Shown piece by piece: positions 1 through 8,937 of a stretch of 64,000 nt of DNA. Source of the DNA: Bradyrhizobium cosmicum (GTDB lineage: Bacteria; Pseudomonadota; Alphaproteobacteria; Rhizobiales; Xanthobacteraceae). Location of the stretch: the NCBI RefSeq assembly GCF_007290395.2, contig NZ_CP041656.2, forward strand, positions 4,340,001 through 4,404,000. Reading direction: 5' to 3'. How positions within the stretch are numbered: position 1 is the first letter of the stretch; every line of letters begins with the position of its first letter. The position numbers and the translations under genes are program-made. Under the pieces are notes generated by a model, which did no database searches, was not told the origin of the DNA, and was given only the letters and a program-made list of their open reading frames with translations.

Positions 1-1
1 C

Positions 2-223
2 GCGACGATCATCAACCAGATCGGCGTGAAGAACCTCTCACGCGTGTTCGAGTCCCGGATACCGCTGGCCACCTTCGACCTTGCCATCGGCCTGAAGAAG
101 GGTGAGCAGCGCTTGATGGACAAGCTCAACGCCTGGATCACCGAGAACGTCAAGAACGGCAAGCTCAACACGATCTACAAGAAATTCCACGGCGTCGAGC
201 TGCCGCCGGACATGCGCAGCTAA
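2..223 (+). CDS. ABC transporter substrate-binding protein, family 3 type (C-terminal fragment)
   Basis: The window opens inside this gene, and only the last 73 codons are present, ending at TAA. The visible end (LATFDLAIGLKKGEQRLMDK followed by a helix with NAWITENVKNGKLNTIYKKF) is the typical C-terminal helix of periplasmic amino-acid binding proteins of solute-binding family 3, where a 'large N.wi..l..dG.l..iy.k.fg' pattern closes the second lobe. It would capture a polar amino acid or related solute in the periplasm for an ABC permease. The partner genes would lie upstream, outside the window. The specificity cannot be judged. Confidence 0.75.
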   Translation, partial: ATIINQIGVKNLSRVFESRIPLATFDLAIGLKKGEQRLMDKLNAWITENVKNGKLNTIYKKFHGVELPPDMRS

Positions 224-235
224 GACCAGCAACAA

Positions 236-263
236 CCGTGGCAGCCGCGCGCGGCTGCCACGG
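236..263. terminator. Perfect 28-bp palindrome after the binding-protein gene
   Basis: Two 14-base arms (first arm CCGTGGCAGCCGCG) form an uninterrupted perfect inverted repeat 12 bases after the stop codon at 223. There is no T-run, so it is either a factor-assisted terminator or an RNA-stabilising hairpin between the binding protein and the following isomerase gene. Confidence 0.45.
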
Positions 264-290
264 ACCATGCAAAATCAAGAAGGGCATCAC

Positions 291-737
291 ATGCGTCTCG
301 TCATCGGATCCGACCACGCCGGCTGGCCGCTCAAGCAGACCGTCATCGACCACATCCGCAGCCTCGGCCACGACGTCGTCGACGTCGGCTCCTATGACGA
401 CAAGCCGGTGGACTTCCCCGACATCGCACGCGCCGTGGCGCAGAAGGTGACATCGGGCGAGGCAGCGCGCGGCATCATGGTTTGCGGCACAGGCGTCGGT
501 GCCTCGATCGCCGCCAACAAGATGAAGGGTATCCGCGCCGCGGTCTGCCACGACATTCACTCCGCCCATCAGTGCGTCGAGCATGACGACGTCAACGTCA
601 TGTGCATCGGCGCGCAGATCGTCGGCGCGTGGCTTGCCGTCGATCTCGTCTCCTCCTATCTCTCCGCCGAATTTTCGACCGATGAGGATTTCCGCCGCCG
701 CGTCGAGAAGCTGCGCGTGATGGACGAGCAAGGCTGA
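291..737 (+). CDS. rpiB: RpiB/LacA/LacB family sugar-phosphate isomerase
   Basis: This 148-residue protein matches ribose-5-phosphate isomerase B and related galactose-6-phosphate or tetrose-phosphate isomerases in length and motifs. It begins MRLVIGSDHAG, which carries the D-H phosphate and ring-opening motif, and has the CGTGVGASIAANK loop with the catalytic Cys near residue 65 to 70. The start at 291 is chosen because AGAAGG lies just upstream and the family begins exactly there; an in-frame ATG at 267 would add eight unrelated residues. RpiB-type enzymes in rhizobia often sit in sugar or polyol catabolic loci (for example erythritol), so the substrate may not be ribose-5-phosphate. Confidence 0.85.
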   Translation: MRLVIGSDHAGWPLKQTVIDHIRSLGHDVVDVGSYDDKPVDFPDIARAVAQKVTSGEAARGIMVCGTGVGASIAANKMKGIRAAVCHDIHSAHQCVEHDDVNVMCIGAQIVGAWLAVDLVSSYLSAEFSTDEDFRRRVEKLRVMDEQG

Positions 738-792
738 CGGCCTGCAGAATGGTAGCCTGGAAATAGTTGTGCCCGAAGCCGCGGTCCCGTGA

Positions 793-842
793 CCCGGACG
801 CAGCGCACCGCTCCTTAAGCGGTGCGCTGCAGCGCGTCCGGG
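793..842. repeat. Dispersed palindromic repeat (nested hairpin)
   Basis: A 13-bp perfect stem (GCAGCGCACCGCT, loop CCTTA, then its complement, 800-830) is nested in a second pair of arms, CCCGGACGC and GCGTCCGGG. The structure lies between the isomerase and the TSUP permease and resembles the short GC-rich repeats scattered between genes in Bradyrhizobium. It could fold into a stable RNA hairpin and act as a terminator for the isomerase gene. Confidence 0.6.
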
Positions 843-932
843 ACACGGAGGGCGCGACCGTGGAACGAAGCACCGCCATTCACGCCTTTCCCCTCCTCCG
901 GCTAGACTGTTCCGATTCCCGGAGTCCTGCTC

Positions 933-1658
933 TTGGCTTTTCTGTTCGTCCTCACCGTCGGCCTGCTCGCCGGCACCATCTCAGGCATCGTCGGCACGGG
1001 ATCGTCGATCATGCTGATGCCGGTGCTTGTCTATGCCTATGGGCCGAAGGAGGCCGTGCCGATCATGGCGGTCGCCTCCGTCATGGCGAATTTTTCGCGA
1101 ATCCTGGCCTGGTGGCGCGAGGTCGACTGGCGGGCCTGCGCGGCCTATTCGGTGACAGGCATTCCCGCCGCCGCGCTCGGGGCGCGGACGCTGCTGGCGC
1201 TGCCCTCGCATGCCGTCGATCTGGCCATCGGCAGCTTTCTGATCGCGATGGTGCCGGTGCGGCACTGGCTGGCGCAGCACGATCTTAAGGCCAATCTCTG
1301 GCACCTCGCCATCGGCGGCGCGATCATCGGCTATCTCACCGGCATCGTGGTCTCGACGGGCCCGCTCAGCGTGCCGCTGTTCCTGTTCTACGGGCTCAGC
1401 CAGGGCGCTTTCCTCGCCACCGAAGCCGCCTCTTCGCTCGGCCTCTACTTCGCGAAATCCGTGACGTTCGAGCGTTTCGGCGCGCTGACCGGCGACGTCT
1501 TCGTGAAGGGCCTGGTCGCAGGCTCCTCCCTGATGTCAGGCGCCTTCATCGCCAAACGCTTCGTGCTGCATCTGAAGCCAGAGATGTTCCGCCTGGTGAT
1601 GGACGCGATCATGATCGCTGCCGGGCTCTCGATGATCTGGAATGCAGCGCAGACGTAA
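933..1658 (+). CDS. TSUP (TauE/SafE) family sulfite/organosulfonate exporter-type permease
   Basis: This 241-residue integral membrane protein has about eight hydrophobic segments and the TSUP hallmark near the N terminus: a glycine-rich G-x-I-S-G-I-V-G-x-G-S stretch around residues 15 to 25, repeated more loosely in the second half. The family moves small anions such as sulfite, sulfoacetate or related sulfonates across the inner membrane. The start is a TTG codon at 933 with GGAG nine bases upstream; no in-frame ATG gives a full first helix. No sulfur-metabolism neighbours are present, so the substrate is unknown. Confidence 0.8.
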   Translation: MAFLFVLTVGLLAGTISGIVGTGSSIMLMPVLVYAYGPKEAVPIMAVASVMANFSRILAWWREVDWRACAAYSVTGIPAAALGARTLLALPSHAVDLAIGSFLIAMVPVRHWLAQHDLKANLWHLAIGGAIIGYLTGIVVSTGPLSVPLFLFYGLSQGAFLATEAASSLGLYFAKSVTFERFGALTGDVFVKGLVAGSSLMSGAFIAKRFVLHLKPEMFRLVMDAIMIAAGLSMIWNAAQT

Positions 1659-1669
1659 TCGCGGCGCGC

Positions 1670-3739
1670 TCAGGCGGCAAATTCCGGCGCGATCGGCGGG
1701 CTCTCGGCAAGGATGCGGCTTTCGGGCACCGCCTGTCCCTCGAGCCATTGCAGCACGGCCTCGATCGGCTGCGGCCGCTGATAGAGAAAGCCCTGCCCGA
1801 GCGTCACGCCCATCTCGCGCATGGCCTGCGCCTGCTCGGCCCGCTCGATGCCTTCGGCGACCAGCGTGAGCCCCAAAGTGCCGGCGAGCGATGCGATGAC
1901 CCCGACGATCGCCTGGTCCTCCGCGCTGCCGGGAATCTCGCTGATGAAGGCCTTGTCGATCTTGACCTTGTCCAGCGGGAAGCGCCTGAGATGGGCGAGC
2001 GAGCTGTAGCCGGTGCCGAAATCGTCGAGCGCGATGGTCGCGCCGAGGCGCCGCAGGCGGTGCAGCGTCTCGGAAGCGCTGGCGATATTGTTGATCAGCG
2101 AGCCCTCGGTGATCTCGAGTTCCAGGGACGAAGGCGCAACATCGAAGCGCGCACAGGTCTCGCGCAGCTCGGCGGCGAGCGAGTGGTCGGCGAGCTCGGA
2201 CGGCGGCAGGTTGATCGCGATCCGGATCTGCGGCCTGCCCGCGGACGCGAGGCGCCGCAGCGCGCGGCAGGCATCGGTCAGCACATAGCGCGTCAACCGC
2301 GCATTGTTGCCGCTGCGCTCGATCAGCGGCAGGAATTCGCCGGGGCCGATCACGCCATGCTCGGGATGACGCCAGCGAATGAGCGCCTCGAGGCCGACGA
2401 CGGCCTGGCTCTCGAGATCGACCAGGCTCTGATACCAGACCTCGAATTGCCCCTCGGCGAAACCCGTAGGAATGGCGAGCTCGAGATCGCGGCGGCGGCG
2501 GTAGTCGCGCTGCAGCGCTTCGTCGAGCACCGCGACGGTGCCGGGCGCCTTGCTCTTGGCATGGTAGAGCGCGATGTCGGCAAGCGCCGGCAGGTGCGAC
2601 AGCTCGGGATCGCCGGCGCGGCGCACCGCAAGGCCGATGCTGGCGCGCGGAATGACCTGCTTGTCGTGCAGGCGGATCGGCTCGGAGATGGCATTCAGCA
2701 ACTGGCGCGCAAACGCCTGTGCGGTCGCTGCGTTGCTGACCTCGGGACGGATGACGACGAATTCGTCGCCGCCGAGCCGCGCGACCCAGTCCTGTGGCTC
2801 GACCGCCTCACGCAGTCGCTCGGAGATGTGCACCAGGAACTTGTCGCCGGCATCATGGCCGAAAGTGTCGTTGATGCCCTTGAAGTCATCGAGATCGATG
2901 AAGCAGAACGCGATCAGGGAGTCCAGCGAGCCGGCATCGCTGCTCAAGGTCACGAGTCGCTCGGACATCGAGCGGCGATTGGGCAGCCCCGTGAGCGGAT
3001 CGTGCGAGGCCATGTGGCCGAGCCGGTCGAGCGCACCCGACGTGGTGTGCTGCATGGAATTGAAGGCACGCGCGAGCTGACCAAACTCGTTCGAGGATTT
3101 GATGTCCGCCGGATACGCGCGGCCGTCCTGCTTGCTGCGCTGGATCGCGGACATGATCGCGGCGAGCGGCTTGCCGATGAAGATGTTGGCCGAAATCCGC
3201 AAAGCGACCACGGTCGCGAGCGTTGCGAGCAGGCCGACGACGATCAGCAGCATCAGCTGGCTGCTGGTATCCGTATAAACGGTCGCATAGGAATAGACGA
3301 TCGCGATGCGGCCGGCCTGAACGGCGATGTTGCCGTTGCGATAGTTGATCGGACGCGACACTTCCGCGACGGACTGATCCGACGGACGCGCCACCACACG
3401 CGCGATCGCAACCCCGGTGTCGTCGTAGACCGCCGCCGCGGCAATGGTCTCGTCGTGCATGATTTCGTTGAGCACGTTCGTGACCTGGTCGTAGCGCATT
3501 TTCCAGAGCGGCTCGGCGATCAGCTCGGCGCGGCTCTCGGCGACGCGGGCAACGCGAGCGTCCAGTTGCCTGATCTGCGACCAGAAACTCGAGACCTCGA
3601 CGCCGGCGGACGCGAGCAGTTGCACCACCAGCAGCACCGGCACCGTGGCCCAGATCATCGCCCGGACCACCGAGCGGGAGCGTGAAGGCGCCGGCGTCTC
3701 GTTGCGACCCGGATCGGTCATGTCGTTACCGTTTCGCAT
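1670..3739 (-). CDS. Membrane-bound GGDEF-EAL bifunctional c-di-GMP enzyme
   Basis: In this 689-residue protein, a transmembrane helix lies near residues 26 to 47, then a periplasmic sensor of about 110 residues, a second helix at 160 to 182, a HAMP-like linker, a GGDEF domain (intact GGDEF at 323 to 327) and an EAL domain (EALIRW from 451, DDFGTGYSS, EGIE). Both active-site signatures are intact, so it may both make and degrade cyclic di-GMP. The product-inhibition RxxD site five residues before GGDEF reads EPQD, so feedback control is probably lost. Its ATG shares bases with the stop of the upstream periplasmic binding-protein gene (TGATG), which suggests coupled translation and a joint sensory role. 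Confidence 0.9.
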   Translation of the reverse strand: MRNGNDMTDPGRNETPAPSRSRSVVRAMIWATVPVLLVVQLLASAGVEVSSFWSQIRQLDARVARVAESRAELIAEPLWKMRYDQVTNVLNEIMHDETIAAAAVYDDTGVAIARVVARPSDQSVAEVSRPINYRNGNIAVQAGRIAIVYSYATVYTDTSSQLMLLIVVGLLATLATVVALRISANIFIGKPLAAIMSAIQRSKQDGRAYPADIKSSNEFGQLARAFNSMQHTTSGALDRLGHMASHDPLTGLPNRRSMSERLVTLSSDAGSLDSLIAFCFIDLDDFKGINDTFGHDAGDKFLVHISERLREAVEPQDWVARLGGDEFVVIRPEVSNAATAQAFARQLLNAISEPIRLHDKQVIPRASIGLAVRRAGDPELSHLPALADIALYHAKSKAPGTVAVLDEALQRDYRRRRDLELAIPTGFAEGQFEVWYQSLVDLESQAVVGLEALIRWRHPEHGVIGPGEFLPLIERSGNNARLTRYVLTDACRALRRLASAGRPQIRIAINLPPSELADHSLAAELRETCARFDVAPSSLELEITEGSLINNIASASETLHRLRRLGATIALDDFGTGYSSLAHLRRFPLDKVKIDKAFISEIPGSAEDQAIVGVIASLAGTLGLTLVAEGIERAEQAQAMREMGVTLGQGFLYQRPQPIEAVLQWLEGQAVPESRILAESPPIAPEFAA

Positions 3740-4896
3740 CAGTCAGCAGTACCTTCCAGGGGCGCCAGCGACGAGATCAGCGCATCGCTGGAGAAATCGT
3801 ACTGGCCGCAGCGTCCTGCCTTCGCCCTGAACCGGGTGAAATCGATCCTGTCGAAGGCACGGGCCTTGATGAGGTCGCCGACCGAGGCAAGGTTGGCGCG
3901 GGTGATCGCGGATGTCTTGACCTCGACATGAGGGGAAGCGACTGCGAAATCGCAGCCATCGGCATAGTCGCGCAAGAGCACGATCGACCAGCCGCCGAGC
4001 AGGAAGTGGCCGCCGTCCGTCATAAGCAGGCGGCCCGCCCTGATCGCGCGCAGCGCGTCCTCCGACCAGTTGAGGCCGACCACCTGGATATCCTCGCCGG
4101 GCGCCAGGCCCGCCGTCGAGGCGGCCTTGATAGCTCCGAGCGCCATCGGATCGTTTCCGGCCCAGATGCCGGCGGGCCGAATCCCCTTGCGCGAGGCCCA
4201 GCTCAGATAATTCATTGTGACCTGCTCGGCCTCGGACTGCGTCCAGTTGGCGAACAGCATCCGGTCCACCACCACATCAGGCGCGGCCGCGACCGCAAGC
4301 TGGAGACCGGCATTGCGGGCGATCGATGACGGCGTGATTTCGTCGCCGCCGATGCCGAGAATGTGGATCTTGCCGTCAGCGCTCTGCCATTTTTCGGCGC
4401 GCGCCCTGCCGATCAGGGCGTTGGCCATCCGGGCCCCCGCGGTCTGGAGATCGGTCGTGATATCGCCGAGCCAGGTTTTGAGGATTTGGCGCGGCGCTCC
4501 GAGACGCGCCGCATCGTTACCGATCAGCGTGTTCGACAACAACAGCGTCTTGACGCCGGCAGCTTCGGCAGCCTCCAGGATCGGAACGGCTGCGGATTCC
4601 TCGTTCGACAGGATGAGAAAATCCGGCTTGTCGGTGCGCGCTACCACACCGAGCCCCAATTCCTGCATGGTGCGGTAATTGCGCTCGCTGGTGAGCACCT
4701 CGACACGTGCATCGAGCTTTCGTCCGGCCGCCTGCATGGTCTGCGCGACCATGTCCCAGTAGACCTCGCCGGTCTTGCCGGGATTGACGAAAACGATGTC
4801 GAGCGGCCTTGCATCGACGGCGACGGCCCGGCTGACGGGCGCGAGAACGCCGCAGGCCATGCCCACAGCGAGCAATATGCGCAAAAATGCCGTCAT
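3739..4896 (-). CDS. Periplasmic sugar-type (LacI-fold) substrate-binding protein
   Basis: An N-terminal signal peptide (MTAFLRILLAVGMACGVLAP, cleaved after about AVA) is followed by a periplasmic-binding-protein fold of the peripla_BP_4/LacI class: IVFVNPGKTGEVYWDMV near the start, an ILSNEE loop and GIWAGNDPMALGAIKA in the second lobe. ATG at 4896 is preferred; a GTG at 4908 is the alternative. No permease or ATPase gene is nearby. The stop codon overlaps the start of the GGDEF-EAL gene. The likely role is to bind a small ligand in the periplasm and report it to the sensor domain of that enzyme rather than to feed a transporter. Confidence 0.8.
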   Translation of the reverse strand: MTAFLRILLAVGMACGVLAPVSRAVAVDARPLDIVFVNPGKTGEVYWDMVAQTMQAAGRKLDARVEVLTSERNYRTMQELGLGVVARTDKPDFLILSNEESAAVPILEAAEAAGVKTLLLSNTLIGNDAARLGAPRQILKTWLGDITTDLQTAGARMANALIGRARAEKWQSADGKIHILGIGGDEITPSSIARNAGLQLAVAAAPDVVVDRMLFANWTQSEAEQVTMNYLSWASRKGIRPAGIWAGNDPMALGAIKAASTAGLAPGEDIQVVGLNWSEDALRAIRAGRLLMTDGGHFLLGGWSIVLLRDYADGCDFAVASPHVEVKTSAITRANLASVGDLIKARAFDRIDFTRFRAKAGRCGQYDFSSDALISSLAPLEGTAD

Positions 4897-5098
4897 CGTC
4901 CTAGCCACCCCGTATCGGTTCCGAAACTGGACCCGCGTCCGCTAACATTTGGCAAAGCCCGGCGAGCTGCGGCGACGTAGCCCTAACAAAGGGTGTATCT
5001 GCCGCACCGAATTGCGCTCATTGGAGCGCCATCGGATGCCCTCGCTGCCCGTCATTCCGTGCTATCAGCAAACTCGAGATTCCCGACTCGTTGTCCCC

Positions 5099-6547
5099 AT
5101 GGCCAAGAACACGCTGTCCTTCGTCTGCCAGAATTGCGGCGCGGCCTATAACCGCTGGCAGGGCAAGTGCGAGTCCTGCGGCGAGTGGAATACGCTTGCC
5201 GAGGAGGACACGACCGGCAGCGTGCCGGTTTCGATCCGCTCCAAGCGCAAGGGCCGGACGTTTGCGCTGGAAAGCCTGTCGGGAAAGACCCAGGACGCGC
5301 CGCGCCTGTCCTCGGGGATGACCGAACTCGACCGCGTCACCGGCGGCGGCTTCGTTCGCGGATCGGTGCTGCTGGTCGGCGGCGATCCCGGCATCGGCAA
5401 GTCGACGCTGCTGACGCAGGCAACGAGCCTGATGGCGCGCGCCGGCCACCGCATCGTCTACATCTCCGGCGAAGAAGCCATTGCCCAGGTGCGGCTCCGC
5501 GCCGAGCGGCTCGGCCTGTCGGATGCACCGGTGCAGCTCGCGGCCGAGACCTCGGTCGAGGATATCGTCTCGACGCTCTCGGAAGGCGCGGTGCCGCGGC
5601 TGATCGTGATCGACTCGATCCAGACCATGTGGACCGACACGGTGGAATCCGCGACCGGCACCGTCACGCAGGTGCGCGCCTCGGCGCAGGCGCTGATACG
5701 GTTTGCCAAGAAGACGGGCGCCGCCATCATCCTGGTCGGCCACGTCACCAAGGATGGCCAGATCGCCGGCCCCCGCGTCGTCGAGCACATGGTCGACGCG
5801 GTCATGTCCTTCGAGGGCGAAGGCTCGCAGCAATTCCGGATCCTGCGCGCCGTGAAGAACCGTTTCGGCCCGACCGACGAGATTGGTGTGTTCGAGATGA
5901 CCGGCCTTGGCCTGCGCGAGGTCACAAATCCCTCCGAGCTGTTCCTGTCCGAGCGCGACCTCGGCACGCCCGGCACCGCAGTCTTTGCGGGCATCGAGGG
6001 CACACGGCCCGTTCTGGTCGAATTGCAGGCACTGGTGGCGCCCACCTCACTTGGTACACCGCGGCGCGCAGTGGTCGGCTGGGATCAGAGCCGGCTCTCC
6101 ATGGTGCTGGCGGTGCTGGAGGCCCATTGCGGGGTCAAGCTGTCCGGCCACGACGTCTATCTCAACGTTGCGGGCGGTTTGCGTATCCACGAGCCAGCGG
6201 CCGATATGGCCGCTGCGGCCGCGCTGGTTTCCTCGCTGGTTAATGCGCAGTTACCCACTGACGCGGTCTATTTCGGAGAGATTTCACTCTCCGGTGTCAT
6301 TCGCCCGGTTGCGCAGACCCCGGCTCGGTTGAAAGAAGCGGCCAAGCTCGGCTTCAAGCGCGCCGTGCTCCCCGAATCGGCCCGGGGCGGCGATGCGGGC
6401 GGCGACGCCGGACTGTCCCTGAACGCGATCAACAGCCTGACCACCCTGGTCGCCGAGATCGCCGCCCGCGGATCCCGCCGCGGCGAACAGAACCCGCCGG
6501 CAGAGAAAAATGCCACACCGGCAAGATTCCGCCGCGGAGAGGGTTAG
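5099..6547 (+). CDS. radA: DNA repair protein RadA (Sms)
   Basis: This 482-residue protein has all RadA features in order: a four-cysteine zinc finger (C10, C13, C24, C27), a RecA-like ATPase with Walker A GDPGIGKST, the RadA-specific KNRFG motif, and a C-terminal Lon-protease-like domain (VAGGLRIHEPAADMAAA). RadA is a branch-migration helicase that processes recombination intermediates. The start at 5099 gives the conserved MAKNTLSFVCQNCG beginning; an in-frame ATG at 4949 would add 50 non-conserved residues. The C-terminal tail of about 25 residues is charged and probably disordered. Confidence 0.95.
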   Translation: MAKNTLSFVCQNCGAAYNRWQGKCESCGEWNTLAEEDTTGSVPVSIRSKRKGRTFALESLSGKTQDAPRLSSGMTELDRVTGGGFVRGSVLLVGGDPGIGKSTLLTQATSLMARAGHRIVYISGEEAIAQVRLRAERLGLSDAPVQLAAETSVEDIVSTLSEGAVPRLIVIDSIQTMWTDTVESATGTVTQVRASAQALIRFAKKTGAAIILVGHVTKDGQIAGPRVVEHMVDAVMSFEGEGSQQFRILRAVKNRFGPTDEIGVFEMTGLGLREVTNPSELFLSERDLGTPGTAVFAGIEGTRPVLVELQALVAPTSLGTPRRAVVGWDQSRLSMVLAVLEAHCGVKLSGHDVYLNVAGGLRIHEPAADMAAAAALVSSLVNAQLPTDAVYFGEISLSGVIRPVAQTPARLKEAAKLGFKRAVLPESARGGDAGGDAGLSLNAINSLTTLVAEIAARGSRRGEQNPPAEKNATPARFRRGEG

Positions 6548-6714
6548 CTGGAGGTGACGTCCCCCGCCCCCGCCGCTATACAGCCGTCACAAAAGCAGCA
6601 TGGGATTGCGTGGTTGCGGCCTTGCCGGGAACGCCGTCTGGCCTTCAGTTAGGGCGGCGGCCAAGCACCGATTCGCTGAGCACCTTTGAGAGTACGAGCG
6701 GACCAGACCAGCCG

Positions 6715-7344
6715 ATGCCAGTAACCATCCTCGACCTGATCCTGCTCGGTGTGATGCTGATCTCGGGCCTGCTCGCAATGGTCCGCGGCTTCATGCGCGA
6801 AATCCTGTCGATCGCAGCCTGGGGCGCGGCGGCGATCGTGACGCTGTACTCGTTCTCGAAGCTGCTGCCGACCGCAAAGACCTATTTCAACAACGACACG
6901 GTCGCCAGCGTGGTCGTGGTCGCCGGCGTATTCGTCGGTACCCTGGTCGTGGTTTCCGTGATCACGGTCCGGATCTCCGACATGATCCTGGATTCGCGCA
7001 TCGGCGCGCTGGACCGCACCCTCGGCTTCCTGTTTGGCCTCGCTCGCGGGCTTTTGATCGTCGTGGTCGCCTTCCTGTTCTTCACCTGGCTTGTTCCGGA
7101 CAAGCAGCGCCCGGACTGGGTCACGGGGGCGAAATCCCGCGTGGTGCTGCAGGGAACCGGGGATTGGCTGATGGCCCTCTTGCCGGATGACCCCGAGAAC
7201 ACCATCTTGAAGAGATTCAAGAAAAACAAACCAGATGATGATCAAGCTGATTCCGAACAGCAGCCTTCGGCTACTGGCGACGGATACAGCAAACCGGCTC
7301 GTGACAGCCTGAAAAAGCTGATCGAGAAACCTGCGGCGCGTTGA
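6715..7344 (+). CDS. cvpA: CvpA family inner-membrane protein
   Basis: This 209-residue protein has four hydrophobic helices in the first 150 residues, beginning with the family-typical D-L-I-L-L-G-V-M-L-I-S-G and the G-F-M-R-E-I-L-S turn, followed by a polar C-terminal tail. CvpA is needed for colicin V export in E. coli and for envelope homeostasis more widely; its molecular activity is not settled. The gene sits directly upstream of purF, the classic cvpA-purF pairing. The start at 6715 is chosen from homology; the upstream in-frame region reads as non-coding. Confidence 0.88.
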   Translation: MPVTILDLILLGVMLISGLLAMVRGFMREILSIAAWGAAAIVTLYSFSKLLPTAKTYFNNDTVASVVVVAGVFVGTLVVVSVITVRISDMILDSRIGALDRTLGFLFGLARGLLIVVVAFLFFTWLVPDKQRPDWVTGAKSRVVLQGTGDWLMALLPDDPENTILKRFKKNKPDDDQADSEQQPSATGDGYSKPARDSLKKLIEKPAAR

Positions 7345-7372
7345 TTAGGCCCTAAAGAGAGGCGCGGACGAG

Positions 7373-8896
7373 ATGCGACACCCTGACCAGGACGCCCAGC
7401 TTGATCTCGACTTGAACCGGCCCTCTGGCCCAGCCGCGATCGAGCTACAGGACGATCTGGAGGGAGATACGCTGCGCGAGGAATGTGGCGTCTTCGGCAT
7501 CTACGGCCACCCCGACGCGGCCGCCATCACCGCCCTCGGCCTCCACGCCCTTCAGCACCGCGGCCAGGAAGCGGCCGGCATCGTCTCCTACGACGGCTCC
7601 CGCTTTCATTCCGAACGTCGCCTCGGCCTCGTCGGCGACACCTTTTCCCGCCGCGAGGTGATCGACCGCCTGCCTGGCACCATGGCGGTCGGCCATGTCC
7701 GCTATTCCACCACCGGCGCCACCATCCTGCGCAACGTCCAGCCGCTGTTCGCGGAGCTCAATGCCGGCGGCCTTGCGGTCGCCCACAACGGCAACCTCAC
7801 CAATGGCCTGACGCTGCGCCGCGAGCTCGTGAAGAGCGGCGCGATGATGCAGTCGACCACCGACACCGAGGTGATCCTGCACTTGGTCGCGCGCTCCAGG
7901 CGCAGCCGCTTCATCGAACGCTACATCGACGCGCTGCGCGAGATCGAAGGCGCCTATGCGCTGGTCTCGCTGACCAACAAGAAGCTGGTCGGCGCGCGCG
8001 ATCCGCGCGGCATCCGTCCCCTGGTGCTTGGCGACCTGGACGGTTGCCCGATCCTGACCTCCGAGACCTGCGCGCTCGACATCATCGGCGCGCGCTTCGT
8101 CCGCGACATCGAGCCCGGCGAAGTCATCGTGTTCGACGAAAACGGCCAGGACATCCACAAGCCGTTCCCGCCGATGGCGCCGCGTCCCTGCATCTTCGAA
8201 TACATCTATTTCTCCCGGCCCGATTCCATCGTCCACGGCCGCTCGGTCTACGAGGTGCGCAAGGCCTTCGGCGCTCAGCTCGCCCGCGAGAGCCATGTCC
8301 CGGTCGACGTCGTCGTGCCGGTGCCGGATTCCGGCGTGCCCGCCGCGGTCGGCTACAGCCAGCATTCCGGCGTGCCGTTCGAACTCGGCATCATCCGCAA
8401 CCACTATGTCGGCCGCACCTTCATCCAGCCGACGCAGGCGATCCGCGAATCCGGCGTGCGCATGAAGCATTCGGCGAACCGTGCCGCGATCGAAGGCAAG
8501 CGCATTATCCTGATCGACGACTCGCTGGTGCGCGGCACCACCTCGAAGAAGATCGTGCGCATGATGCGCGATGCCGGCGCCAAGGAAGTGCATTTCCGCC
8601 TCGCCTCGCCGCCGATCCTCTATCCCGACTATTACGGCATCGACCTGCCCGACCGCGGCGGCCTTCTCGCGGCGACGCACTCGCTGGAAGAGATGCGCGA
8701 GATCATCGGCGCCGACTCGCTCGCCTTCCTGTCGATCGACGGCATGTATCGCGCCATGGGCGAGCCCGGCCGCGACCCCGCCAATCCGAAATTCTCGGAC
8801 CACTGCTTCACCGGGGCGTATCCGACCCACCTCACCGACCAGACCCAGACCGAGCAACAGCCGCGGCAGCTGTCGCTGCTGGCGGAAGCGAGCTGA
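7373..8896 (+). CDS. purF: Amidophosphoribosyltransferase
   Basis: PurF catalyses the first committed step of purine synthesis: transfer of the glutamine amide to PRPP to give 5-phosphoribosylamine. The 507-residue product has an N-terminal propeptide of about 37 residues ending before the catalytic cysteine (EECGVFGIYG, Cys near residue 38), an Ntn-type glutaminase domain, and a phosphoribosyltransferase domain with the PRPP motif IILIDDSLVRGTTSKK. It follows cvpA by 28 bases, so the two are probably cotranscribed. All key residues seen are intact. Confidence 0.96.
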   Translation: MRHPDQDAQLDLDLNRPSGPAAIELQDDLEGDTLREECGVFGIYGHPDAAAITALGLHALQHRGQEAAGIVSYDGSRFHSERRLGLVGDTFSRREVIDRLPGTMAVGHVRYSTTGATILRNVQPLFAELNAGGLAVAHNGNLTNGLTLRRELVKSGAMMQSTTDTEVILHLVARSRRSRFIERYIDALREIEGAYALVSLTNKKLVGARDPRGIRPLVLGDLDGCPILTSETCALDIIGARFVRDIEPGEVIVFDENGQDIHKPFPPMAPRPCIFEYIYFSRPDSIVHGRSVYEVRKAFGAQLARESHVPVDVVVPVPDSGVPAAVGYSQHSGVPFELGIIRNHYVGRTFIQPTQAIRESGVRMKHSANRAAIEGKRIILIDDSLVRGTTSKKIVRMMRDAGAKEVHFRLASPPILYPDYYGIDLPDRGGLLAATHSLEEMREIIGADSLAFLSIDGMYRAMGEPGRDPANPKFSDHCFTGAYPTHLTDQTQTEQQPRQLSLLAEAS

Positions 8897-8937
8897 CGGC
8901 GTCGCTGCCATCCCGGGTGCCATAAGAGGCTCCTTTT

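Noticed and set aside
1748-3685. 645-codon open frame on the plus strand opposite the GGDEF-EAL gene
   Set aside because: It is the antisense shadow of a gene with all c-di-GMP signatures, with composition typical of non-coding frames.
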